A stretch of 45,243 bases of DNA from an uncultured Lachnospiraceae bacterium (GTDB lineage: Bacteria; Bacillota; Clostridia; Lachnospirales; Lachnospiraceae): contig CANQTH010000015.1 in NCBI GenBank assembly GCA_947626795.1, positions 1-45,243 on the forward strand, read 5' to 3'. This document shows, one piece after another, positions 18,028 through 26,351 of this stretch (positions are counted from its first letter, which is position 1; each line of letters starts with the position of its first letter). The translations under genes were made by a program, and so were the position numbers. The notes beneath the pieces were generated by a model. That model saw only the letters and a list, made by a program, of their open reading frames with translations. It was not told where the DNA came from and did no database searches.

Positions 18028-18882
18028 TTACCTTTCATATTCGATATAACTCTTGAACGGATCTATTTTAACATATGTATGATGAACCACCCGATCTTCC
18101 GGCGGGGGGAATTTCATATATTCTCCATATCGTTTTCTCATATATTTTTCTGGTTCTGTTGCACCGTTAAAAAACCTTCCTTCAAATTCCAACTTTTGTG
18201 GTTTTCCGAACCATTCCTTCGGATATGAGATCGCCGTAAAAAGAGTGATATCTTGCCCATAATAATCAAGAATCTCTGTCCCTTTTACCGAGGCAATCTG
18301 TTTTTCCAACTTGGCTATTTTTTTTAGACGCCGTTCCCCCGAATACAAAGCCAATATACATTTTGATATTTTTTTCGCTATTTCTCCATGATTCATCGGA
18401 GGGCGATTGTTTACCAAGATCTTCAGGAAATTTGATTTTAAAATATTAATCGTACGTATTATCTTATTGTTAGGACATTCATAATATGGATAAATATCAA
18501 TGTAAATTCCCTTATGTGTTTTTAAGTCAGCTTCATCAGCTTCAATGCAAGTAGTATCTTCATTTCGCAGGCGCATGGCTATAGATCTAAAATCGGGATC
18601 GGTCTCCTTGCATTGCACAAAAATTTTTTCGCCAAACTGCTTCTGTAATTCTATAAGTTTTCTGCTGTCAGCATATGGCATAAGTACGTCAATATCATCA
18701 TCCCATGGAATAAAGCCTTTATGACGTAATGCTCCTAGACACGTTCCAAACGCCAGATAATACATCAGCCCATTTTTTCTGCAAACTTCATCAAGCTTGG
18801 TCAACAAACACAGTTGGACTTTTCTCACTTCTTTTCTCGTTTCTTCTTCAGTCGCTATTTTCAATTTTCTTGATTCAATCAT
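18028..18882 (-). CDS. LicD-family phosphotransferase
   Basis: This 284-residue LicD protein (a nucleotidyltransferase-like fold) transfers phosphocholine or other phospho-groups from CDP-activated donors to cell-surface glycans. The defining stretch is YYLAFGTCLGALRHKGFIPWDDDIDV, here at about residues 41-66, with the metal-binding Asp-Asp-Asp-Ile-Asp. It continues with IDIYPYY and the C-terminal RYGEYMKFPPPEDR block. It is the first gene of the leftward run that ends at 13742. Its product, the cytidylyltransferase and the SDR form a plausible make-and-transfer module for a phosphodiester-linked substituent. Confidence 0.9.
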   Translation of the reverse strand: MIESRKLKIATEEETRKEVRKVQLCLLTKLDEVCRKNGLMYYLAFGTCLGALRHKGFIPWDDDIDVLMPYADSRKLIELQKQFGEKIFVQCKETDPDFRSIAMRLRNEDTTCIEADEADLKTHKGIYIDIYPYYECPNNKIIRTINILKSNFLKILVNNRPPMNHGEIAKKISKCILALYSGERRLKKIAKLEKQIASVKGTEILDYYGQDITLFTAISYPKEWFGKPQKLEFEGRFFNGATEPEKYMRKRYGEYMKFPPPEDRVVHHTYVKIDPFKSYIEYER

Positions 18883-19367
18883 TGACTACGCCCTTTTGAT
18901 AAATACCAGCATATGGTTTCAACGCTTTCCGTTGACCACCAATGCTATCCATATATAAAGTCACATCTTTACGGCATACTCACATCGTAGAGGAAACCGT
19001 GGAACACATCAATACCTTACCTGTCATGCAAACCTCCCGGCCATGCAAGAGGCCCCTCCCCCTTGCGGCCCAATCCGAAAAAGTGTACTTTTTCGGATTC
19101 TCTTCCAAACACCCGTTCCCCTGGCATTTTGCACAAATTCCTCTTTTAAAAAATCCAGGATTTTCCTGCATAACTCATGCATAAACATACGAAATTCAGA
19201 ATAAATATACATTCAAAAATCGAATTCAAAAAAGATATGAAAACCCCGAAACGAAAAAAAAGCCCAAACGGGTTTCATGCCCATTCGTGCCTTTTACAGA
19301 AAAACAGAGATGCAAGACTCGCAAACGAGTCTTGTACTGAACGCTGCCATCAGCCCATCGCGTTTTC
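18883..19367. other. 485-bp gene-free region rich in inverted repeats
   Basis: No convincing gene is present. The stretch has a perfect 12-bp inverted repeat at 19072-19083/19088-19099 (AATCCGAAAAAG, loop TGTA). Next to it, at about 19030-19071, is a second imperfect hairpin built on GGCC-GCAAG and CTTGC-ATGGCC. A further 9-bp hairpin lies at 19313-19334 (separate entry), and the minus strand has a run of eight T at 19261-19254. It resembles a structured dispersed intergenic repeat more than a promoter. It separates the low-GC LicD block from the GC-richer genes to the right. Confidence 0.5.
19313..19334 (-). terminator. Hairpin downstream of the orphan protein gene
   Basis: CAAGACTCG and CGAGTCTTG form a perfect 9-bp stem with loop CAAA (plus-strand reading), 34 bases after the stop codon at 19368. 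The minus strand continues with CTGTTTTTCTG, so it is a fair but not ideal rho-independent terminator. The stronger T8 tract is further on, at 19261-19254. Confidence 0.45.
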
Positions 19368-21131
19368 TCACTTCCACATTCCAAAATAACTCTTCATTTC
19401 TGACTGAAACGCAGAATGCCGCGGAAATTTCTTTTTATACGCCTGGAAAACCTCCTGCTTCGCTCCTAAGTTTCCCATGCTCTCTTTGATTTCCGCGACC
19501 ATCGAAAGCATTGCTGCAGCCTTGCCATAATGCCTTCTGTGTTGTCCCCCTACGATTGCGTCTGCCCTGTCGTATACAATCTTCTCTGCCCAGGAAAGAT
19601 AGTTTTCCCGTTCTTCCCGCGTCATTGGGAAAAAACGTTTCCATCGCTGGAAATAGCTCCAAAACAAGCTTGTATGGTTCTTATCGCTTTCTCCCTGAAT
19701 CTCCGTCTCAAACGCCAGCGCATACTCCGAACCTTTTTCTTCCTGAAACTCAATGTCGCCCGCAATGTCTGCCGCCGCTTGGGAAGGCAACGGGTTTTCA
19801 TATAAATACAGCAAAAACAGCCGGATTCCATACCAAATAAAATTCCCGCTCCAGCCCAAGGAGCCGCTTGGGTTCTTTGACGCTTTCTGGACTTTTGCAA
19901 ACTCTCCAAAATAAAAGCTCAAGGTCAAGCGCTGCGTATCCCCGACCGTGCTTTGGCGTAGTTCCAGATTCCTTTCGTCTCCTCCGAAATTTCTTTTTTT
20001 CCTGGCGCGCAAAACATCATGCCCTTGCATCCCATACTGCTTCGCCATCTCTTCCGACCCAAACAGCCGAAGGAAATTCCGCTCCGAAGGATCCGAGCAG
20101 AAGCCTTCCCAGCAAAACCGCATGACATTATCCATATGAGAAAGGCAGGAGGAGGCATATGCCGCCCGCAACGCTATCTTGCTTCGGATGATCAGGCCCT
20201 CCTCCAGGTTCTCAAGCGCACGCGCGCCTAGTTTTTCAACCTGCGCATAGTCGTGCCTTTTCAGCAGCTCTTCCATAGCAAATAAATACAAAGACGGATG
20301 CACGGCGCAATCCTCATCCGCCATTTCTATCAACTCTTTTGTGCCGCCCTGCCATAAAACCGCCTCTTTCAGCAGCCTTGCCTCCATCTCCCCAGACTTG
20401 GCTTTCAATAATGCGATCCAATCCTTCCAAAACTGCTCTTTTTCCTCTAATTCTTCCCTTCCCACGCGAAACATATCCTCGATACGCAAGCGCCGAAACA
20501 CGCTAAAAGAAAAATACCGATAGATTCCTTCCGCCCGCTGATCCGGATCCTGCGTTTGATAAGCCGCATACAATGTCAGCAAAGCCAGTTTTTCCATATC
20601 TGTTCGTATGATCTCATTTTCCGCCAATACTTCCAGCCCGACCGTGTCGTATTCATCTCCATATTCGCTGTCTACGCTCACGTCCATTTCCCACAGCCAC
20701 TCATACAAAGCATTTGCTTCCACATACTTCCGATCGTTCACACAATCGTTCGCAAACCGGATGATCTCAGCAATCTTCTCTCCGATTCCCTGGTTGTCAT
20801 AATATTCTATGATCCAGTCGCTGTCCCAATACCCCGACGAGTAATCCTCATATTCTTCTGTATCCAGCCACAGATCCCCCTCGTCAATCTCCGCCATATA
20901 GCCCTCAAGCAGCTTCATTTTTTCCTCTGTATATTCCCTGGACATTCTGGCTTCCGCTTGGACCGTCTCATTTCCCTTCCCATCATCCTGCGCTTCCAGC
21001 AAGTTTTCAAACGCCGCATATTGCTCCTCCGAGAGCATCTCCACGATTTCCAATAAGATCTTTTGTAATTTCTCCTTGCTGAACCCATCCGTTTTTTGCT
21101 TTATCCCCGCGAATTTTCCCGTATTTGGCAT
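19368..21131 (-). CDS. Orphan acidic helical-repeat (TPR-like) protein
   Basis: This 587-residue protein has no motif that names a function. It is rich in Glu and Trp and almost wholly helical by inspection. It has repeated helix-turn-helix pairs such as YVEANALYEWLWEM, YAQVEKLGARALENL and YGKAAAMLSMVAEIKES, which is TPR- or SEL1-like. The last segment, AYKKKFPRHSAFQSEM, recalls the helical C-terminal part of SWIM-zinc-finger proteins, but no zinc finger is present. There is no signal peptide, so it is probably cytoplasmic. It has a strong GAGGAGG site, its own promoter at 21372-21400 and a hairpin downstream, so it is a separate one-gene unit placed inside the glycan locus. GC content is higher than in the genes to its left. 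Confidence 0.7.
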   Translation of the reverse strand: MPNTGKFAGIKQKTDGFSKEKLQKILLEIVEMLSEEQYAAFENLLEAQDDGKGNETVQAEARMSREYTEEKMKLLEGYMAEIDEGDLWLDTEEYEDYSSGYWDSDWIIEYYDNQGIGEKIAEIIRFANDCVNDRKYVEANALYEWLWEMDVSVDSEYGDEYDTVGLEVLAENEIIRTDMEKLALLTLYAAYQTQDPDQRAEGIYRYFSFSVFRRLRIEDMFRVGREELEEKEQFWKDWIALLKAKSGEMEARLLKEAVLWQGGTKELIEMADEDCAVHPSLYLFAMEELLKRHDYAQVEKLGARALENLEEGLIIRSKIALRAAYASSCLSHMDNVMRFCWEGFCSDPSERNFLRLFGSEEMAKQYGMQGHDVLRARKKRNFGGDERNLELRQSTVGDTQRLTLSFYFGEFAKVQKASKNPSGSLGWSGNFIWYGIRLFLLYLYENPLPSQAAADIAGDIEFQEEKGSEYALAFETEIQGESDKNHTSLFWSYFQRWKRFFPMTREERENYLSWAEKIVYDRADAIVGGQHRRHYGKAAAMLSMVAEIKESMGNLGAKQEVFQAYKKKFPRHSAFQSEMKSYFGMWK

Positions 21132-21239
21132 GATCGCTTCCTCCTCTTCCGGATTGCGCGCATTTGCCTTTATCCCCGCCGTATCCTACATTCCTTCCGG
21201 ATCGACGCCTGCGCCATCCCAGTAATTTTCTCCTAACAC

Positions 21240-21290
21240 AAAATTCCAGTCGATAAGAACTCGTATAACACTCCTATCAACTGGAATTTG
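21240..21290. repeat. Imperfect 19-bp inverted repeat
   Basis: The left arm at 21241-21259 (AAATTCCAGTCGATAAGA) pairs with the right arm at 21272-21290 with two or three mismatches, around a 12-base loop. TTTTATTTTT follows on the plus strand. It lies in the leader of the orphan gene and might be a terminator, an attenuator or the remains of a small mobile element. Confidence 0.5.
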
Positions 21291-21371
21291 TTTTATTTTT
21301 AATAGTCCCCTCAAGCTAAATCATATAACCAAACCTCGTTTGGTTCTCTGCCCTCTTCTTAAGCCTCTTTT

Positions 21372-21400
21372 ATAATATCAAATTTTGCGCCTTATGTCAA
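21372..21400 (-). promoter_or_regulatory. Sigma-A type promoter for the orphan gene
   Basis: On the minus strand TTGACA (21400-21395) and TATTAT (21377-21372) are 17 bases apart, a consensus -35 and a five-of-six -10. Transcription would start near 21365 and run towards the gene beginning at 21131. Confidence 0.7.
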
Positions 21401-21534
21401 TAATATAACCATTTATTTTCCAAGATATTACAGACTTTTTTCTCTTTAAAACAAATTTCGACAAACTTCTCTGCCTATTTGCGCCTTCCCAGAACGTCCT
21501 TCTTAAAAATGGCCCGCCAGGAACAGCCCCGGCT

Positions 21535-23238
21535 TTATCCGATCTGCCTTATCGCCAGGCATTCTTTCCGGTAGAAGCAAAGGCCGTAAGCCAAAATATC
21601 TTCATACCCCTCTTCTTCCAATTCCCGCCGATATTGTTTTTCCGCAATCTGATCCAATGCCGCCTCACAGCCCGTCTCCATTTCGCGGAAGCTCTTCACC
21701 GCCTTGAGTTCCAATATAATGGCGCGGCCTCCTCGGATACGCGGTGTCCGCAAAATGAGATCCGCGCGCCCCAATCCAGCCTCCCGATTCGACAGCACCC
21801 GGTATCTGCCTCCTCGCTGCAGCAAGCCTGCCAAAAAGCCGTGATAATAACTTTCTCCATAATCAAAATAACTGATGGTCTTTTCTAAGAAATAGGAAAT
21901 CTCTTCCCCCATCTTTTCTGCGTCTCCATTTTCCATCGCAGCAAACAGCTGCGATAGATCAAATTCTTTCTGCTTTTTCTCAAACCAGGCATGGATGGTA
22001 TTTTTATAAATATAAGAAACTTCCATATTGGGGATTGCCATCGTGACATACTGCCCCTCGCCCTCCATGCGGGAAGAAATCTTCCTTAAATATCCCGTAA
22101 AAAACAAAAAATTCCAAAGGTTGTCCTCTGAATCATAAATGTTGTCATATGTGATATCCTCATGAACCTGCTTTTCAAGCGTCCCGCCGTTCATCAACTG
22201 CTCCAACTGGACCTGCACCGACCCGTCCCCATCGTCCATGCGCTCCACCAAGCTTCGCACAATATCGTTGGAACTCGTGTTTGCCCAATAGGGGCGCGGA
22301 AATGCCTCGGTATTGGCCGCCAGCTCATCTATATAATTCAAAATGCTCCATGGATTATAAATCTCAACGCTGCCAAACTGATACCCGTCGTACCACTCCT
22401 TGATCCGCTCGCTCTGTTCCATCTGCCCATAATACTGCAGCAGTTCCAGAACCTCCTCTTCCGTAAATCCAAAATGCCTGCTATAGTTTTCGCTTAAAAT
22501 CGTGCAGCTTTTCAAATTATTCAGCCCGGTAAAAATAGATTCCCGCGAAATGCGCAAACAGCCCGTAATTACCGCAAACTCCAAATAGACATTCGTCTTT
22601 AACGCTGATTCAAAAAGCGACCGGACAAATGCCGCCATCTCCTCATAAAATCCCGCAAAATATGCATTCTCTAGCGGCACGTCATATTCGTCGAGCAATA
22701 TGATGCATTTCTTCCCATATGCTTTATAAAGACACTCCGACAAAAACGCCAAGCTGGTCAGATGATCCGCGTTCCCGCCTTGCCGCCTGCGGATACGCAT
22801 ATATTTCTCCAGATCCGCGCTGTCCAGCTTCCCGGCGACAGCTTGCGCGTGCCTCGCGTATTCTCCCGCGATAGCCTCTGCAAGGCAGGCCGCCGCATCC
22901 TCATACTTCATCTGCTTTGCAGATTTTAACGTCAGCATAATGACCGGATACCGATTCATCTCATCCGCATAGCTTCTTCCCGCCCGTGCAATCGCAAGAC
23001 CGGAAAACAGGCCTGCATTCCTTTTATTTTGAGCCTCGTCCCCCGTATCCTCAAAATAATATTTCAGCATACTCAAATTCAGCGTTTTCCCAAAACGCCG
23101 GGGACGGGCGATTAAGTTGACCTGCCCTTTTTTATCCAGCAATTCCTTGATCAAAAGCGTCTTATCCACATAATAATAATTTTTCCGGAATATTGTCTCA
23201 AAATCATCTACTCCGATCGGCAAAGGGCAAAATCCCAT
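21535..23238 (-). CDS. AAA-ATPase-like protein with C-terminal PD-(D/E)XK nuclease domain
   Basis: This protein of about 567 residues belongs to the group with an AAA-ATPase-like N-terminal domain and a DUF1703-type nuclease C-terminus. The N-terminus reads LPIGVDDFETIFRKNYYYVDKT, followed by a Walker A variant ARPRRFGKTLNLSML and Walker B CIILLDEYDVPL. The C-terminal LGRADLILRTP ... RAIILELKAVK carries the Asp and Glu-x-Lys of the PD-(D/E)XK fold. The ATG at 23238 is preceded by GGGAGG; longer readings would overlap the acetyltransferase gene and lack sense. Members are often multicopy in gut bacteria and behave like mobile or selfish genes. Its biological role is not established, and it has no obvious link to the glycan pathway. 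Confidence 0.85.
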   Translation of the reverse strand: MGFCPLPIGVDDFETIFRKNYYYVDKTLLIKELLDKKGQVNLIARPRRFGKTLNLSMLKYYFEDTGDEAQNKRNAGLFSGLAIARAGRSYADEMNRYPVIMLTLKSAKQMKYEDAAACLAEAIAGEYARHAQAVAGKLDSADLEKYMRIRRRQGGNADHLTSLAFLSECLYKAYGKKCIILLDEYDVPLENAYFAGFYEEMAAFVRSLFESALKTNVYLEFAVITGCLRISRESIFTGLNNLKSCTILSENYSRHFGFTEEEVLELLQYYGQMEQSERIKEWYDGYQFGSVEIYNPWSILNYIDELAANTEAFPRPYWANTSSNDIVRSLVERMDDGDGSVQVQLEQLMNGGTLEKQVHEDITYDNIYDSEDNLWNFLFFTGYLRKISSRMEGEGQYVTMAIPNMEVSYIYKNTIHAWFEKKQKEFDLSQLFAAMENGDAEKMGEEISYFLEKTISYFDYGESYYHGFLAGLLQRGGRYRVLSNREAGLGRADLILRTPRIRGGRAIILELKAVKSFREMETGCEAALDQIAEKQYRRELEEEGYEDILAYGLCFYRKECLAIRQIG

Positions 23239-23279
23239 CTTTTTCCTCCCTTCCTGTCTGTTCTGGTAAACTTTTCTGC

Positions 23280-23912
23280 CTATTTGATTGCTCTTGCTGG
23301 CATCCCAACGGCAGTTCGTCCGTCTGGCACATCTTCCACAACGACCGCCCCTGCCCCCAGGATAACATCCTTTCCAATATTTTTCCCTTGGATGATCTGC
23401 GCGCCAGTCCCTAATTCTGTACATTCTCCCACTTTAACATTCCCTGACACATTCACGCTTGGGTAAATGGTAACAAAATCAGAAATAACGGCATCATGTC
23501 CAATTGTGCAATCCAAATTAATAATAACGTAATTCCCAATCTCAACATCAACTGTAGCAATTGTCCCTGCGCATACAATACATCCTTCTCCAATCCGCAC
23601 TCTCTTCGACATCCGTACGGCGGGATCGATCAGCGTTGCAAATTTCACATTGCTATCTTGCAGCTTTTCAATAATTTTTTTCCGCACATGAGCTGCTCCG
23701 ATGGTGCATACTGCGTATGCTTCTTTTTGCATTTTTAAGTAGTCGCAACCGCCAAGTATTGGGTATCCGCCTGCCATCCTTCCCCAAATTTCTTCATTAT
23801 CATCGATAAATCCCTTTATATTCCATATTTTTTCTTTATCATTAATCCGTTCTGCCAGCCAGGCGATTTCCCTTCCAAAACCTCCCGCACCGATCAAATA
23901 TAGATCTTTCAT
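23280..23912 (-). CDS. pglD: NeuD/PglD-type sugar O/N-acetyltransferase
   Basis: This acetyltransferase of about 210 residues has an N-terminal Rossmann-like sugar-nucleotide domain (LYLIGAGGFGREIAWL) and a C-terminal left-handed beta-helix that ends with GRTAVGMPARAIK. The proposed catalytic His is in CTIGHDAVISDF. PglD acetylates the 4-amino group of the UDP-amino-sugar in bacillosamine synthesis; NeuD homologues acetylate sialic acid. The aminotransferase, PglF-like dehydratase and PglC-like transferase next door favour the PglD role. I place the start at 23912, behind a GGGGGTG site. Confidence 0.85.
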   Translation of the reverse strand: MKDLYLIGAGGFGREIAWLAERINDKEKIWNIKGFIDDNEEIWGRMAGGYPILGGCDYLKMQKEAYAVCTIGAAHVRKKIIEKLQDSNVKFATLIDPAVRMSKRVRIGEGCIVCAGTIATVDVEIGNYVIINLDCTIGHDAVISDFVTIYPSVNVSGNVKVGECTELGTGAQIIQGKNIGKDVILGAGAVVVEDVPDGRTAVGMPARAIK

Positions 23913-23978
23913 GCCGCACCCCCAACAATCCATTCTATCAGGAATGCTGCATCCCGCTTCTTGTCTGAATCGGACGCG

Positions 23979-25583
23979 CTACTTACTCTGCGCCCCCCCC
24001 TTAATATATTTTACCACTTCATTTATGGAACATATTCTTAACATATTTTTACTTTGACAACAATCGCTGTATAATCCATCCTCATTCTCAACTAATATAC
24101 TTTTCATCCCAAGCTGTTGTGGTGCTTGAAAATCCTTGTTCATATTATCACCAATATATACAACGTCCTCTGCATTAAACCTCCAACGTGTAAGCATTAT
24201 CCTAAACGCAATATCACACGGTTTACGAAATTGGACGCCGCCAAGCTCATCTGTTATAATCACATCTTTCACAATATTTAAAAGCCCTAATGATTCTAAC
24301 TTTTTTCTTTGTCCTTCCGGCCTCCCATCCGTAATAATTCCAACCTTAATATTCTTTGATCGCAAAGCTTCAATCATCTCGCTTACCCCAGAATAAAGAT
24401 GAATATCAGGCATTTGATTACGATAAATATTCAATACCTCATTCTTTTCTTCTGGTCTGCCCAATTCATTTAGCAATTCGTCTATAGCAAGTTTCCCCTC
24501 TTTAAAAAATCCCCATAATACCTCCTCATACCCACCACCTAAATAATCGCTCACAGCTTTAAAACCAGATTTTATGTACTCCTTCTCAGAGTATAGCGTA
24601 TCATCCAAATCAAAAATAACACCTTTAATCTGACCTATACCTTCTGTGATGCATACGGATTGATCAAATCGGCTATAAATAGCTCCATCTGCAATTACTT
24701 TTCTGTTGATTCTTTCACAATCCAACATCTTTAGGACATCTTCCGCGCTTCTCGCGCCAGCTTTCATGGAAAGAGGCACACCACCGCCGTAACGAGGATT
24801 AATTTCTATAAACCAGTCCACTCCGGCATCATCTCTAATAAGCTGAACCGTCATAGGACCACAGGGTTTAAATATTCTACACAATTCCCTGCCAGCTTCA
24901 ATCATTTTCATATCCATGCAAATTCGCGTTTTAAGCACTTCTCCACTCCGAATCTGCAAACGCTCCCGAGGCACTATGCTGATGGGATTTCCACTCCAAT
25001 CGCAAAAAACATCAATGGTGTATTCATGACCTGCTATAAACGGTTGCACAATATAATCATCAATTTGATCCGCATAAACTTTTAATTCATCTATACTCTC
25101 AACTTTAAAAGCATTTATACTGGAGCTTCCATCCTTTGGCTTAATAAAGGCCGGGTATCCGCCTTCATACTTTCTCCAGTCATCTACAGGCATAGGTGCC
25201 TTCAACCCGCATTCCACAAAAAACTTACTGGTTTTATTTTTATCACGGCAAATTCTTATCCTATCCGGATCACTTATCAGAACTTTCGTGCCAATATCCT
25301 CAAATTTCTCTTTATTCTCACTAAGTATCAGCAAATCCGTATCAATTGTCGGAATAAGAAGATCTATTCTCTCTTTCTTACATATCTCCAACAAATTTGG
25401 AATATACCCATCTTCCTTCATCGACACAACTTTATATGCATGATCACAATATGTCAATGCTGGAGCTGTTCCGTCCATATCTGTACCGTAAATCTTCAAT
25501 TCTTTCTTTAAGACCAATGCCGCGTCGCGAAAAGCCTGAAGCAATTCGATCCTTCTTCCGACACCTGTAAAAATAATGCGCAT
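23979..25583 (-). CDS. ATP-grasp ligase fused to HAD-family hydrolase
   Basis: This protein of about 534 residues has two domains. Residues 1 to about 310 are an ATP-grasp enzyme of the CarB-like type: N-terminal MRIIFTGVGRRIELLQAF, DLLIPTIDTDLLI, AFIKPKDGSSS as the ATP loop, YIVQPFIAGHEYTIDVF, and the metal-binding WFIEINPRYGGGVPLS. From about residue 325 it is a HAD phosphatase: GVIFDLDDTLYSEKEY (motif I Asp-x-Asp), VGIITDGRPEGQ (motif II) and VVYIGDNMNKDF (motif IV). The start at 25583 has GAGGAG. ATP-grasp enzymes form amide or similar bonds, so it might attach a group to an amino-sugar of this pathway, with the HAD domain removing phosphate. The substrate is unknown. A G8 run lies in its last codons. 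Confidence 0.82.
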   Translation of the reverse strand: MRIIFTGVGRRIELLQAFRDAALVLKKELKIYGTDMDGTAPALTYCDHAYKVVSMKEDGYIPNLLEICKKERIDLLIPTIDTDLLILSENKEKFEDIGTKVLISDPDRIRICRDKNKTSKFFVECGLKAPMPVDDWRKYEGGYPAFIKPKDGSSSINAFKVESIDELKVYADQIDDYIVQPFIAGHEYTIDVFCDWSGNPISIVPRERLQIRSGEVLKTRICMDMKMIEAGRELCRIFKPCGPMTVQLIRDDAGVDWFIEINPRYGGGVPLSMKAGARSAEDVLKMLDCERINRKVIADGAIYSRFDQSVCITEGIGQIKGVIFDLDDTLYSEKEYIKSGFKAVSDYLGGGYEEVLWGFFKEGKLAIDELLNELGRPEEKNEVLNIYRNQMPDIHLYSGVSEMIEALRSKNIKVGIITDGRPEGQRKKLESLGLLNIVKDVIITDELGGVQFRKPCDIAFRIMLTRWRFNAEDVVYIGDNMNKDFQAPQQLGMKSILVENEDGLYSDCCQSKNMLRICSINEVVKYIKGGAQSK

Positions 25584-25706
25584 CCCTTTCTCCTCTTCCA
25601 TATATTTCATGGTGATTATCTGATACTCAAATTATTCTATATATTTTCAAATCGCCGCAAATATATTTTAATGTCATCCTAATATACCTGACTAAAATTC
25701 TATGTA

Positions 25707-26312
25707 TCACCCATTCCCCCGGAACTCTTCCATCGTCATTGACGTATCGCTGCTGATCCCTTCCTTCTTCAGCACTACGCGAACCGTATCCGCCAAAATC
25801 CTCAAATCTCCCCAAAAGGTCATATGCTCCACATACTTCACGTCCCACTCAAATTTTTCTGCCCACGAAATGCTGTTCCGTCCATGCACTTGCGCCAGCC
25901 CTGTAATCCCGGGACGCGCCTCATGGCGCCTTCGCTGCCGCTCGTTATATAAAGGCAGATACTGTACGAGGAGCGGCCGCGGCCCCACGATGCTCATGTC
26001 GCCTTTCAAAATATTCCACAACTCCGGCAGCTCATCCAAGCTGGTGCTGCGCAGGCATTTCCCAAACGCCGGCAACCGTTTCTCGTCCGGAAGCAGGTTT
26101 CCATCCGCATCCCGCTCATCCGTCATTGTCCGAAATTTGTACATACAAAATATCTTTTCGTCCTTCCCGGGACGTTCTTGCCTGAAGATGACCGGGCTGC
26201 CCAGCTTGATTCTGACCAAAACCGCCAAGATTAAAAATACCGGGCTTAATAAAATGATCGCCACGAGGGACACGAAAAAATCAATCCAGCGTTTCACATA
26301 TTTTTTATACAT
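25707..26312 (-). CDS. pglC: PglC-type undecaprenyl-phosphate phosphoglycosyltransferase
   Basis: This 201-residue monotopic transferase moves the first sugar-1-phosphate from a UDP-sugar to undecaprenyl phosphate. It has a single N-terminal re-entrant membrane helix ([22 protein letters not shown]). The core follows: [21 protein letters not shown], the Asp-Glu catalytic pair in [13 protein letters not shown], and [26 protein letters not shown]. It lacks the large N-terminal domain of WbaP/WcaJ, so it is the minimal PglC form. With PglD, PglE and PglF homologues around it, UDP-diacetylbacillosamine is the expected donor. It should start the repeat unit of this polymer. Confidence 0.9.
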   Translation of the reverse strand: MYKKYVKRWIDFFVSLVAIILLSPVFLILAVLVRIKLGSPVIFRQERPGKDEKIFCMYKFRTMTDERDADGNLLPDEKRLPAFGKCLRSTSLDELPELWNILKGDMSIVGPRPLLVQYLPLYNERQRRRHEARPGITGLAQVHGRNSISWAEKFEWDVKYVEHMTFWGDLRILADTVRVVLKKEGISSDTSMTMEEFRGNG

Positions 26313-26351
26313 TCGGCGCCTCTCTTTATCATTCTTCTATATTCCTATGGA

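Larger units (their letters stand above)
21132..21534. other. Long leader region with hairpins
   Basis: This 400-bp gap contains the promoter at 21372-21400 and a leader of about 230 nt for the orphan gene. Early in the leader is a perfect 8-bp hairpin at 21327-21345 (AACCAAAC, loop CTC). In the middle is a near-perfect 19-bp inverted repeat at 21240-21290, whose arms contain AATTCCAGT and ACTGGAATT. The plus strand after the second arm is T-rich, so it could also act as a terminator on that strand. I see no reading frame of note. Confidence 0.45.

Noticed and set aside
18883-19212. Short minus-strand frames around 18980-19212 as small genes
   Set aside because: They cross the perfect inverted repeat and lack ribosome sites. 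The DNA looks like a structured intergenic repeat.
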